9,870 nt of DNA from Casp-actino8 sp041159745 (GCA_041159745.1 JBEAXP010000053.1:1-9870), one strand, 5' to 3'; positions 1-6,097 are shown, counted from the first letter of the stretch. Numbers and translations: made by a program. Notes: generated by a model not told the origin, from the sequence alone.

Positions 1-825
1 GACGAGGACCCCATCGTGGTCCTGTTCGAACAAGGCGCCGCCGACGGCACGACACCGCGTTCACCGCAGGCTCGCTGGTCGGCGTCATTCGACGCCTGGC
101 CCGTTCCCGGAGCCCGGATGACGTCGTTCGCACTCGGCTCCGGCGGACTTCTCGGCGGCGATCCGACGACAGCAACCGGATCGACCGACTATGCCTCCGA
201 TCCCGAGGCGGTTCCACCGACCTTCTACACGGGTTCGGGTTCGGGAATCTGGCGGGCCGACGTGGCGTTCGACTGGGTCGCCAACCCGGCGGGAACCGCA
301 GCCGTGTTCACCACCGAACCGTTGAAGGACGACCTCGTGGTGGTGGGGGCCGGCACCGCGGCTCTCTGGATCGAAGTGAGTGGTGCGGACGACACCGACA
401 TCGAAGTCACGATCAGCGAAGTACGACCCGACGGCAGCGAGACGTACGTCCAGAGCGGTTGGCTGCGGGCCAGTCATCGGAGCGCGAACGACGCCGACGG
501 TCTCGATCGACTACCTGAGCACAGCCATCTCGAATCCGATCGCTCGACGTTCGCGGCCGGCGAGACGAGGATCGTGCGGGTGGAGCTCTTCCCCGTCGCT
601 CATCCGTTCCGCAAGGGTTCCCGGTTGCGCATGACAGTGGATGCGCCCGGCGGAAACCGAGGGGTGTGGGCCTTCCGCACGATCAGTGCGGGCGAGAAAG
701 TGACCATTCGCCACGACGCCGATCACCCGTCGACCCTGTACTTGCCGATCGTGAGCGGATTGCCGGTTCCATCCGGAGTTGCCGCGTGCAATTCGTTGCG
801 CGGTCAGCCCTGCCGACCGGGCTGA
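1..825 (+). CDS. CocE/NonD family hydrolase (X-Pro dipeptidyl-peptidase-like), C-terminal part; 5' end outside window
   Basis: The reading frame is open from base 1, so this is the last 274 residues of a longer protein whose start and alpha/beta-hydrolase catalytic domain lie upstream. What is visible matches the C-terminal beta-sandwich (jelly-roll) domain of CocE/NonD and X-Pro dipeptidyl-peptidase (S15) proteins. Typical segments are a stretch with FTTEPLKDDLVVVG, then a beta strand ALWIEVSGADDTDIEVTI, the GWLRASHRS motif, and VELFPVAHPFRKGSRLRMTV near the end. Family members hydrolyse esters, amides or X-Pro dipeptides; the substrate cannot be told from this half. Two Cys near the C-terminus (AAC...QPC) could form a disulfide, which would suit an exported enzyme (inference). 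The gene converges with the lipoprotein gene downstream; its TGA stop lies in a small tandem duplication. Family call is fairly secure, exact activity is not. Confidence 0.85.
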   Translation, partial: DEDPIVVLFEQGAADGTTPRSPQARWSASFDAWPVPGARMTSFALGSGGLLGGDPTTATGSTDYASDPEAVPPTFYTGSGSGIWRADVAFDWVANPAGTAAVFTTEPLKDDLVVVGAGTAALWIEVSGADDTDIEVTISEVRPDGSETYVQSGWLRASHRSANDADGLDRLPEHSHLESDRSTFAAGETRIVRVELFPVAHPFRKGSRLRMTVDAPGGNRGVWAFRTISAGEKVTIRHDADHPSTLYLPIVSGLPVPSGVAACNSLRGQPCRPG

Positions 826-826
826 C
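803..826 (+). terminator. Stem-loop across the stop codon of the hydrolase gene (possible terminator)
   Basis: GTCAGCCC (803-810) and GGGCTGAC (819-826) are perfect 8-bp inverted repeats with an 8-nt loop. The stop codon TGA (823-825) lies in the right arm. No T-run follows, so a classical intrinsic terminator is not shown; actinobacterial terminators often lack a T-tract. The duplicated unit downstream offers a second right arm (836-843). Confidence 0.35.
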
Positions 827-854
827 GATCACTCCGGGCTGACGATCACTCCGG
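817..854. repeat. 17-bp tandem duplication at two convergent gene ends
   Basis: The unit CCGGGCTGACGATCACT is repeated with period 17 over 38 bp (about 2.2 copies, no mismatches). Each copy contains a TGA for the plus-strand hydrolase and a TCA (TGA on minus) for the lipoprotein gene. The stops now used are at 823-825 and 846-848. The duplication therefore widened the gap between the genes without altering either protein. Confidence 0.9.
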
Positions 855-1292
855 AGCGACGGAGAGCGTGAGGACGAGTTCGCCGGTGTCGTGGGTCTCG
901 AGTTCGAATTCACCCGCGCGGTCGGCGACGAACTCGAACGAGACTTCGGTTCCGGTGAGTTCGAGGTCGTATCCGTGGAGGTGGAACTCGTGCTCTTCGT
1001 CAGCGGTCACCACGATGGTGACCTCCTGGCCCAGGACCACCGATGCGGTCGCCGGCGCACCGTCCTCGAGATCGACCTCGACGTAGGCGGTCTCGGAGGA
1101 CGGCGTTCCGCTCTCGGGAACGTCCACTTCGATGGAACTGGTGGGAGGCGCGGTGGCCGCCGGGTCGGTGGGAGACGCGATCGAACCCTCGGTCGTGACC
1201 GGTGACGATTCGACGGTCGACGACGAGTCGTCACCCCCGCAGGAAGCGAACAGGAAACCGGCGATCAGGATCGAAGCGGAAAGACGACGCAT
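846..1292 (-). CDS. Small secreted lipoprotein with a cupredoxin-like domain
   Basis: The 148-residue product starts with a short type II signal peptide (MRR, hydrophobic core SILIAGFLF) ending in a lipobox with Cys18 (LFASC). A low-complexity Ser/Thr/Pro/acidic tether follows (about 19-70), then a beta-rich domain (71-148) resembling the Cupredoxin_1 / EfeO-type fold. The domain has strands SVVLGQEVTIVVTAD, the His cluster HEFHLHGYD (His101, 104, 106), and a closing strand with His134 (ELETHDTGELVLTL). The copper-ligand Cys and Met of classical plastocyanins are absent, so metal binding is uncertain. It probably sits on the outer face of the cytoplasmic membrane. The gene stands alone, convergent with the hydrolase and divergent from the nitroreductase. 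The ATG is favoured by a -10-like TAGCCT 6 nt upstream. Function unknown; metal binding or redox sensing are guesses. Confidence 0.8.
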   Translation of the reverse strand: MRRLSASILIAGFLFASCGGDDSSSTVESSPVTTEGSIASPTDPAATAPPTSSIEVDVPESGTPSSETAYVEVDLEDGAPATASVVLGQEVTIVVTADEEHEFHLHGYDLELTGTEVSFEFVADRAGEFELETHDTGELVLTLSVAPE

Positions 1293-1298
1293 ACGATC

Positions 1299-1304
1299 AG
1301 GCTA
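1299..1304 (-). promoter_or_regulatory. -10 element of the lipoprotein gene
   Basis: On the minus strand TAGCCT ends 6 nt before the ATG at 1292. This TANNNT-type box would put the transcription start on the A of the start codon, giving a leaderless mRNA. No clear -35 is seen. The same hexamer precedes the tRNA-Leu gene. Confidence 0.45.
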
Positions 1305-1312
1305 GGCGGTGC

Positions 1313-1318
1313 GATAAT
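1313..1318 (+). promoter_or_regulatory. -10 element of the nitroreductase gene
   Basis: GATAAT matches the TATAAT consensus at five of six positions and ends 8 nt before the ATG at 1327. Transcription would start at or within 2 nt of the start codon. The whole intergenic space to the divergent lipoprotein gene is only 34 bp, so the two promoters interleave. Confidence 0.5.
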
Positions 1319-1326
1319 CGATCGGT

Positions 1327-1875
1327 ATGCACGTCGACGATGCGATCAGAGCACGCCGCACCGCGATGGTGGTCGACACCGACCGGATGGTCGATCGAGC
1401 GCTCATCGAAGAATTGTGCGAGTTGGCGATCTGGGCTCCCAACCACAAGCGAACGTGGCCGTGGCGGTTCGCGTCGATCACGGGCGGGGCTCGACTTCGG
1501 CTCGGCGCGGTGATCGCCGATGCGATGGCGGCTCGCGGTGACGACGCGGCCAAGGTCGACAAGGCGAGAACCAAGTACGCCCGCACACCCAATGTCCTGG
1601 TGATCGGAAGCGTTCCGGGTGACACCCCGGAACGCACCGCGGAGAACCGGGATGCCGTGGCCGCCGGGGCGCAGAACTTGATGCTCGCCGCAACCGCCCG
1701 CGGCATCGCGACGTATTGGGGTTCGTGTCCCAAGGGTGCCAATGACGCGGTGGCCGAGTTCGTGGGTTTCGACTCGGGCGCCCACGTGGTGGGCATCTTC
1801 TACATCGGGTGGGCACGCGACACCCCCGACGCTCCCGCGCGTCCGCCGGCTGGCGTCGTCCACATCGACTCGTGA
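1327..1875 (+). CDS. Nitroreductase family protein (YdjA-like), FMN-dependent
   Basis: The product has 182 residues, close to E. coli YdjA, the small single-domain branch of the nitroreductase family. These FMN flavoproteins use NAD(P)H to reduce nitro-compounds or other electrophiles; the physiological substrate is mostly unknown. Family signatures are visible: the N-terminal IRARRT (7-12), where the Arg pair contacts the FMN phosphate; WAPNHKRTWPW (36-46), the equivalent of the APDHK...PW motif; DKARTKYARTP (78-88); the NLMLAATARGIATYWGSC helix and turn (117-134); and the closing strand VVGIFYIGW (154-162). No signal peptide is present, so it is cytosolic. Active forms are usually dimers. 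It appears to be a single gene: a strong hairpin spans its stop and the next gene has its own promoter. The ATG is chosen because a GATAAT box sits just upstream. Confidence 0.88.
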   Translation: MHVDDAIRARRTAMVVDTDRMVDRALIEELCELAIWAPNHKRTWPWRFASITGGARLRLGAVIADAMAARGDDAAKVDKARTKYARTPNVLVIGSVPGDTPERTAENRDAVAAGAQNLMLAATARGIATYWGSCPKGANDAVAEFVGFDSGAHVVGIFYIGWARDTPDAPARPPAGVVHIDS

Positions 1876-1898
1876 ACCACGCGGCCTGACGAGTCGAT
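1864..1898 (+). terminator. Stem-loop across the nitroreductase stop codon (possible terminator)
   Basis: ATCGACTCGT (1864-1873) and ACGAGTCGAT (1889-1898) are a perfect 10-bp inverted repeat around a 15-nt loop. The first T of the TGA stop is the last base of the left arm. No T-run follows. It could end the nitroreductase transcript before the GFA promoter; the right arm abuts that gene's weak -35. Confidence 0.45.
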
Positions 1899-1927
1899 TC
1901 AACCCGTCGGACGATGAGGGCTATGCT
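1898..1927 (+). promoter_or_regulatory. Promoter of the GFA-family gene
   Basis: TATGCT (1922-1927) ends exactly 6 nt before the ATG at 1934. A weak -35-like TTCAAC lies at 1898-1903 with an 18-bp spacer. There is no Shine-Dalgarno sequence in front of the ATG, so a leaderless transcript is the simplest reading. Confidence 0.5.
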
Positions 1928-1933
1928 CCGCCC

Positions 1934-2335
1934 ATGCTCACGGGACGTTGTTTGTGTGAATCGGTGACCTTCGAACTGAGCGGCGACATCATCGCCACCG
2001 CGGTGTGCCACTGCGACCGTTGCCAGCGGCAGAGTGGCGGCGCGTTCTCGGTGAACCTGGTCGCCCACGAGTCGCAGTTGAAGGTGAACGGCACCCTCGG
2101 CTGTTACGAGGAGCGCGGTGAGAACAACGACGACGTCTACGTGCGCCGAAAGTTCTGCGCGAAGTGCGGCTCGCCGATCGTGTCCGAGCTCTCCAAGTCG
2201 GCCGGCATCATCGCCGTGAAGGCCGGGGTCCTCGACGACAAGTCGTCGGTGAAGCCGACGGTCGAGGCGTGGTGCGCTCACAAGCAGCCGTGGGTCGACC
2301 TGCCCGGGATGGCGATCTCGATGGAGCGCGAATAA
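1934..2335 (+). CDS. GFA family protein (glutathione-dependent formaldehyde-activating enzyme-like), zinc-binding
   Basis: The 133-residue protein has the full cysteine pattern of the GFA / CENP-V fold: GRCLC (Cys6, Cys8), CHCDRC (Cys25, 27, 30) and FCAKCGSPI (Cys75, 78). In the family founder (Gfa of Paracoccus) these Cys bind two zinc ions, and the protein was proposed to speed glutathione-formaldehyde adduct formation. Most members have no proven activity, and actinobacteria usually use mycothiol, so the glutathione link should not be assumed. The frame stays open upstream, but the ATG at 1934 gives the conserved MLTGRCLC start and follows a TATGCT box by 6 nt. Its TAA stop is one base away from the stop of the convergent dehydrogenase gene. 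Confidence 0.88.
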   Translation: MLTGRCLCESVTFELSGDIIATAVCHCDRCQRQSGGAFSVNLVAHESQLKVNGTLGCYEERGENNDDVYVRRKFCAKCGSPIVSELSKSAGIIAVKAGVLDDKSSVKPTVEAWCAHKQPWVDLPGMAISMERE

Positions 2336-2336
2336 C

Positions 2337-3197
2337 TCAGCGGCTGTACGTGTAGAAGCCGCGGCCGCTCTTGCGGCCGAGCAGGCCGGCGTCCACCATG
2401 CGGAGCAGCAAAGGCGGCGCCGAATAGAGCGGCTCCTTGAACTCTTCGTACATGGATTGAGCCACCGCCGCCGTGGTGTCGAGGCCGATCAGGTCGGCCA
2501 GCGCCAACGGGCCCATCGGATGAGCGCACCCGTGGACCATTCCATTGTCGATGTCCTCGGCCGAGGCGAATCCCGATTCGAACATGCGGATCGCCGACAG
2601 GATGTACGGAATCAGAAGAGCGTTGACGATGAAACCGGCCCGGTCCTGCGACTGGATCAGATTCTTCGAAAGTTGATCGCCGGCGAACGATCCGGCTCGC
2701 CTGGCCGTGTCGTCGCTCGTGAGCAAGGATCGAACCACTTCGACCAAGGGGAGCACCGGCACCGGGTTGAAGAAGTGGAGCCCGACGACCTGTTCGGGGC
2801 GATTGGTCGCCATGGCCAATTTCATGATCGGGATCGAGGACGTGTTCGTGGCGAGGATCGCGTCGGAGGCCTCGACGGTCCGACTCAGACGCCGAAACAC
2901 ATCGACCTTCAAGTCGTCGATCTCCGGCACTGCTTCGACGACGAGTTCGCGATCGGCGAGTGCTTCGAAGTCGTGGGTGACGAACAAGCGCTTCGAGATC
3001 GCATCGACGTCGGCGTCGGTCAATTTGCCGCGCTGAGATGCTCGCTCGAGCGATTTCTCGATGCGGTCGAGCCCGGACTTGGCGGCCACGTCAGTGGCTT
3101 CCACGACCACGACGTCGCAGCCCGAACGCGCCGAGACCTCGGCGATTCCCGCACCCATGAGGCCGCATCCGACGACACCGATCTTCCGAAGAGTCAT
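2337..3197 (-). CDS. 3-hydroxybutyryl-CoA dehydrogenase (3-hydroxyacyl-CoA dehydrogenase family)
   Basis: The 286-residue product is a stand-alone 3-hydroxyacyl-CoA dehydrogenase, the usual size for the Hbd/FadB2 type. It interconverts acetoacetyl-CoA and 3-hydroxybutyryl-CoA with NAD(P)(H) in the cytosol. The N-terminal Rossmann domain opens with IGVVGCGLMGAGIAE, the dinucleotide loop Gly10-x-Gly12-x-x-Gly15-x-Gly17. Catalytic residues are visible: Ser120 in ATNTSS, His141 in GLHFFNP with Glu153 as its partner, and Asn192 after DRAGFIVN. The C-terminal domain ends with the conserved HPMGPLALADLIGLD and GLLGRKSGRGFY. The frame runs on upstream, but ATG at 3197 gives the standard MxxxKIGVVG start and has TACACT 6 nt before it. 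The gene diverges from acetoacetyl-CoA synthetase, whose product acetoacetyl-CoA is its substrate, so shared control is likely. In vivo direction is unknown. Confidence 0.92.
   Translation of the reverse strand: MTLRKIGVVGCGLMGAGIAEVSARSGCDVVVVEATDVAAKSGLDRIEKSLERASQRGKLTDADVDAISKRLFVTHDFEALADRELVVEAVPEIDDLKVDVFRRLSRTVEASDAILATNTSSIPIMKLAMATNRPEQVVGLHFFNPVPVLPLVEVVRSLLTSDDTARRAGSFAGDQLSKNLIQSQDRAGFIVNALLIPYILSAIRMFESGFASAEDIDNGMVHGCAHPMGPLALADLIGLDTTAAVAQSMYEEFKEPLYSAPPLLLRMVDAGLLGRKSGRGFYTYSR
2340..2379 (+). terminator. GC-rich hairpins just past the GFA gene stop (weak terminator candidate)
   Basis: Two stems lie inside the dehydrogenase 3' coding end. GCGGCT/AGCCGC spans 2340-2362, and the stronger CGGCCGC-TCTT-GCGGCCG spans 2362-2379 (7 G:C pairs, 4-nt loop). 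They share base 2362, so they can at most form alternately. They begin 5-27 nt after the GFA stop. The strong stem also encodes the conserved GRKSGRG motif, so the symmetry may be coding chance. No T-run follows. Confidence 0.25.
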
Positions 3198-3203
3198 GCG
3201 CGC

Positions 3204-3209
3204 AGTGTA
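3204..3209 (-). promoter_or_regulatory. -10 element of the dehydrogenase gene
   Basis: TACACT on the minus strand ends 6 nt before the ATG at 3197, matching TANNNT. It implies a leaderless mRNA. Its -35 position would fall within the dyad at 3219-3240. Confidence 0.5.
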
Positions 3210-3218
3210 GATCGCGCT

Positions 3219-3240
3219 CGAACTCGCTCCGGCGGGTTCG
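3219..3240. promoter_or_regulatory. Dyad between two divergent promoters (probable operator)
   Basis: CGAACTCGC (3219-3227) and GCGGGTTCG (3232-3240) form a 9-bp inverted repeat with one mismatch and a 4-bp centre. It lies 9 bp from the -10 of the dehydrogenase promoter and 13 bp from the -10 of the synthetase promoter, so it covers both -35 regions. Size and symmetry suit a dimeric repressor, for example of the TetR type. The regulator is not encoded in this window. Confidence 0.45.
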
Positions 3241-3253
3241 TTCGTCCTCTGCC

Positions 3254-3259
3254 TAGGAT
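3254..3259 (+). promoter_or_regulatory. -10 element of the acetoacetyl-CoA synthetase operon
   Basis: TAGGAT ends exactly 6 nt before the GTG at 3266. This supports that GTG as the start and predicts a leaderless mRNA. The -35 position falls in the dyad described at 3219-3240. Confidence 0.5.
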
Positions 3260-3265
3260 CGGCGC

Positions 3266-5221
3266 GTGACTCCGCTGTGGAAGCCGACCGCCGATCGGAT
3301 CTCCAACAGCAACATCGAGGCGTTTCGTCGAGCGATCGCCGCGACCGACGAATCCGTGACCGACTCGATCGAGTTGCACCGTTGGTCCGTCGAGCAACCC
3401 GGCGCGTTCTGGCGCGAGGTCTGGAATCGGTGCGGATTGATCGGAGACCGTGGCGACGTCGACGTCGCGATGAGCGACGACCTCCGGCGGACACGCTTCT
3501 TCCCGCGGGCGTCGATCTCGTTCGCCGAGAACGCACTCGCCGATCGTCCCGGATGCAACGACGACGCAATCGTCGCCGTCGACGAGAACGGTGCGCGTCG
3601 AACCATGTCGTGGGCCGAACTTCGCCAGGAGGTCGCGGCGATGGCCGCCGCTCTTCGCGCGCTGGGCGTTCGGTCGGGCGACCGGGTGGGCGCCTACATG
3701 CCCAACGTGATCGAGACCGTCGTCGCCTTCTACGCCGCCAACGCGATCGGAGCGGTGTTCACCTCGACGTCGAGCGACTTCGGAACCGAAGGTGTGGTCG
3801 ACCGCTTCGAGCAGACCGCTCCGGTCGTTCTCATCGCCGCCGATGGCTACCGCTACGGAGGCAAGTCGTTCGACTGCCGCGGCCGCATCGCCGAGATCGC
3901 GTCGCGACTCGGATCGGTGAAGGCCACCATCGTGGTCGGAGTACTCGAAGAACGACCCGATGTCTCCCCGATCCCGAACGCACGGCTCTGGACGGACATC
4001 GCCGCTCGGCACCGCGGCGCACCGCTCGATTTCGAGCGAGTCGACGCCGATCATCCGATCTACATCCTCTATTCGTCGGGGACCACCGGAAAGCCCAAGT
4101 GCATCACCCACCGAGCGCTCGGCGCCCTTCTCATGCACGTGAAGGAGCAGCAACTGCACTGCGACGTGCGGGCCGGTGATCGCGTCTTCTACTTCACCAC
4201 CTGCGGTTGGATGATGTGGAACTGGCTCGTGAGTGCACCGGCCTCGGGAGCAACGATCGTGTTGTTCGACGGCAACCCGTTCCACCCGTCGCCGAACGTC
4301 CTGTTCGACCTCGCTGGACGCGAACGGGTCACGCTGTTCGGCGTCTCCGCCAAGTACATCGACTCGGTCCGCAAAGCCGGTCTGACCCCGCGAACCTCCC
4401 ACGACCTCTCGTCGGTTCGCACGGTGTGCAGCACCGGGTCGCCGTTGAACGACGAGGGTTTCGCGTGGGTCTATTCCGATCTGAAGTCGGACGTTCACTT
4501 GGCTTCGATCAGCGGCGGCACCGACATAGTCGGTTGTTTCGTTGGCGGCGACCCCACTCGTCCCGTGTACGCCGGTGAGATCCAGGGACCGGCACTCGGT
4601 CTGGACGTCGCGGTGTACGACACCGAAGGTCGTCCGATCACGCATGCCGGCGTGAAAGGAGAGCTCGTGTGCGTCAACGCCTTCCCCACCGTTCCGGTGG
4701 GTTTCTGGGGCGACACCGACGGCTCGAAGTTCTCTCGCGCCTACTTCGAACGCTTTCCCGGCGTGTGGGCCCACGGCGACTTCGCATCGTGGACCGCGCA
4801 GGGCGGCATGGTGATCCATGGCCGCAGCGACGCCACCCTGAACGCGGGCGGCGTCCGCATCGGAACCGCCGAGATCTACGCCCAGGTGGAGAAGTTGCCC
4901 GAAGTCGTCGAGTCGGTCGCGGTGGCCCAGGACTTCGACGGCGACACCCGCGTCGTGCTCTTCGTGCGTTTGGCCGACGGCCGATCACTCGACGACGAAC
5001 TGCAGAGTCGTATCAAACGGGTCCTCCGCGACAACGCCTCGCCGCGTCATGTTCCGGCTCGCATCGTCGAAGTCACCGACATTCCCCGTACGCGGAGCAA
5101 CAAGATCAGCGAACTGGCCGTCAACGACGTCGTGAACGGACGCGAGGTCCGAAACACCGAGGCCCTGGCCAACCCCGACGCACTCGAGCTGTTCCGAGAT
5201 CGGCCAGAATTGCGCTCATGA
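3266..5221 (+). CDS. aacS: Acetoacetyl-CoA synthetase (acetoacetate-CoA ligase)
   Basis: The 651-residue product matches full-length acetoacetyl-CoA synthetases, cytosolic ANL-superfamily enzymes that convert acetoacetate, ATP and CoA to acetoacetyl-CoA, AMP and PPi. The N-terminal start (PLWKPTADRISNSNIEAFRRAI) and an ACAS_N-like region precede the adenylation domain. Motifs seen are the phosphate loop YSSGTTGKPK (269-278), the AacS-typical GWMMWNW (314-320), SISGGTDIVG (414-423), Asp505 in AHGDFASW, which binds the ribose hydroxyls, GRSDATLNAGGVRIG (519-533), and Lys613 in PRTRSNKISELAV, the adenylation lysine. The C-terminus (ALANPDALELFRDR) is also typical. The GTG start is supported by the family N-terminus and by TAGGAT 6 nt upstream. 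The gene overlaps the PanB-like gene by ATGA, so the two are probably co-translated. It diverges from the dehydrogenase gene that uses its product. It may serve ketone-body or 3-hydroxybutyrate use, or feed polyester or lipid synthesis. Confidence 0.94.
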   Translation: MTPLWKPTADRISNSNIEAFRRAIAATDESVTDSIELHRWSVEQPGAFWREVWNRCGLIGDRGDVDVAMSDDLRRTRFFPRASISFAENALADRPGCNDDAIVAVDENGARRTMSWAELRQEVAAMAAALRALGVRSGDRVGAYMPNVIETVVAFYAANAIGAVFTSTSSDFGTEGVVDRFEQTAPVVLIAADGYRYGGKSFDCRGRIAEIASRLGSVKATIVVGVLEERPDVSPIPNARLWTDIAARHRGAPLDFERVDADHPIYILYSSGTTGKPKCITHRALGALLMHVKEQQLHCDVRAGDRVFYFTTCGWMMWNWLVSAPASGATIVLFDGNPFHPSPNVLFDLAGRERVTLFGVSAKYIDSVRKAGLTPRTSHDLSSVRTVCSTGSPLNDEGFAWVYSDLKSDVHLASISGGTDIVGCFVGGDPTRPVYAGEIQGPALGLDVAVYDTEGRPITHAGVKGELVCVNAFPTVPVGFWGDTDGSKFSRAYFERFPGVWAHGDFASWTAQGGMVIHGRSDATLNAGGVRIGTAEIYAQVEKLPEVVESVAVAQDFDGDTRVVLFVRLADGRSLDDELQSRIKRVLRDNASPRHVPARIVEVTDIPRTRSNKISELAVNDVVNGREVRNTEALANPDALELFRDRPELRS

Positions 5222-6042
5222 CCCGTCGCCGCCTCACCGTTGCCGACTTGGCCGCCCTCAAAGGGAAGCGGCAACTCACCATGCTGCGCATCTTCACGAT
5301 CGACGAGGCGGCCGCCGCTGAAGCGGCTGGCATCGACCTGGCGTCGGCTCCGCCGGAACTCGTGACCCATCCGCGGTATCGCGAAGTGGCGCCGTCACTC
5401 TTCACTCTCACGGGACGCAGTCACCAGCAAGCCGGCTCGGCCGACGACCACTTGCGGTGGGCCGGAGAAATGCTCGAGGCCGGCGCCGACTGCATCTACT
5501 GCTCGGGAAGTCTCGATCGAGTCGAACATCTGGCCAAGGAATTCGTCCCCGTGGTCGGACACGTCGGCCTGGTGCCGTCGAAGATCACCTGGACCGGAGG
5601 TTTTCGCGCGGTCGGCAAGACGGCCGACGAAGCGCTGAGCATCTACGAGCAGAGCATCGCCCTCGAGAACGCCGGTGCCATCGCGGCCGAGATCGAAGTG
5701 GTTCCGGCCGAGGTGGCCACCGAGATCAGTCGACGACTCAAGCGCCTCTCGCTGTGGTCGATGGGTTCGGGCGCCGGCTGCGATGCGCAGTACCTGTTCG
5801 CCATGGACATCCTGGGCGATCCGACCAATCAATCGATGTCGGGCATCGCCCATCTTCCGCGGCACGCCAAGGTGTACCGCGATTTCGCGGCCGAACACGC
5901 CCGCTTGCAACGCGAACGCATCGCGGCCTTCTCCGAGTTCCGAGCCGACGTTGAATCAGGATCGTTCCCCGAACCGCAACACCTGGTGCCGATCAAGCCC
6001 GATGAACTGGCACGGTTCCGGGCCGCCTTGCCTCCGACCTGA
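5218..6042 (+). CDS. Divergent PanB-family protein (ketopantoate hydroxymethyltransferase-like) of unknown substrate
   Basis: The 274-residue product is clearly related to PanB in its second half: VPVVGHVGLVPSKITWTGGF (110-129), IALENAGAIAAEIEVVP (147-163), WSMGSGAGCDAQYLFAMDILG, and FRADVESGSFPEPQHL near the end. PanB transfers a hydroxymethyl group from methylenetetrahydrofolate to 2-oxoisovalerate for pantothenate and CoA synthesis. Compared from memory with E. coli PanB, Glu160 matches catalytic Glu181 and His115 matches His136. The metal-site segments differ: VGDS (Asp45) reads ASAPP, the LLLAD strand (Asp84) reads SLFTLTG, and KIEGG (Glu114) reads YCSGS. The N-terminal region is about 20 residues shorter. 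It is therefore probably not a true PanB. It may act on another keto acid, or be a C-C lyase of the PEP mutase/isocitrate lyase superfamily. The ATG overlaps the aacS stop by 4 bp with no clear Shine-Dalgarno, indicating translational coupling. Confidence 0.72.
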   Translation: MTRRRLTVADLAALKGKRQLTMLRIFTIDEAAAAEAAGIDLASAPPELVTHPRYREVAPSLFTLTGRSHQQAGSADDHLRWAGEMLEAGADCIYCSGSLDRVEHLAKEFVPVVGHVGLVPSKITWTGGFRAVGKTADEALSIYEQSIALENAGAIAAEIEVVPAEVATEISRRLKRLSLWSMGSGAGCDAQYLFAMDILGDPTNQSMSGIAHLPRHAKVYRDFAAEHARLQRERIAAFSEFRADVESGSFPEPQHLVPIKPDELARFRAALPPT

Positions 6043-6060
6043 TCCGCCCAGTCGGTCTTT
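6034..6060 (+). terminator. Hairpin with T-run after the PanB-like gene
   Basis: CCGAC (6034-6038) can pair with GTCGG (6051-6055) around a 12-nt loop that contains the TGA stop (6040-6042). TCTTTT follows directly, the only T-rich tail after a gene in this window. The stem is short, so strength is doubtful. Confidence 0.4.
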
Positions 6061-6079
6061 TGCCACTCCCACCAGGACT

Positions 6080-6097
6080 TGTTTGGCATACCTAACA
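6080..6097. promoter_or_regulatory. Probable DtxR/IdeR-type iron-responsive operator
   Basis: TGTTTGGCATACCTAACA is an 18-bp palindrome with seven of nine base pairs symmetric. Its core TTTGGCATACCTAA resembles iron boxes of the DtxR/IdeR family, whose consensus half-site is CCTAA facing TTAGG. The right half is exact; the left has TTTGG. It overlaps the -35 and spacer of the iron-transporter promoter, where a bound repressor would block transcription. The regulator is not in the window. Confidence 0.55.

Noticed and set aside
2361..2379. GC palindromes (including GCGGCCGC) as a recombination or attachment site
   Set aside because: They encode the conserved GRKSGRG motif of the dehydrogenase, and no integrase gene or flanking repeat is present.
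3198..3569. N-terminal extension of the 3-hydroxybutyryl-CoA dehydrogenase
   Set aside because: The extra 124 residues are Arg/Ser-rich, run over the start of aacS on the other strand, and precede a standard family N-terminus that has its own -10 box.
3194..4819. Long open frame (about 540 codons) on the minus strand opposite acetoacetyl-CoA synthetase
   Set aside because: It is the complement of a well-recognised gene in very GC-rich DNA, where such frames arise by codon bias. The translation is Arg/His/Val-rich and has no recognisable domain or promoter.
4669..5217. Upstream extension of the PanB-like reading frame
   Set aside because: The added sequence is Arg-rich out-of-frame translation of aacS. 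The ATG at 5218 overlaps the aacS stop and starts the recognisable protein.
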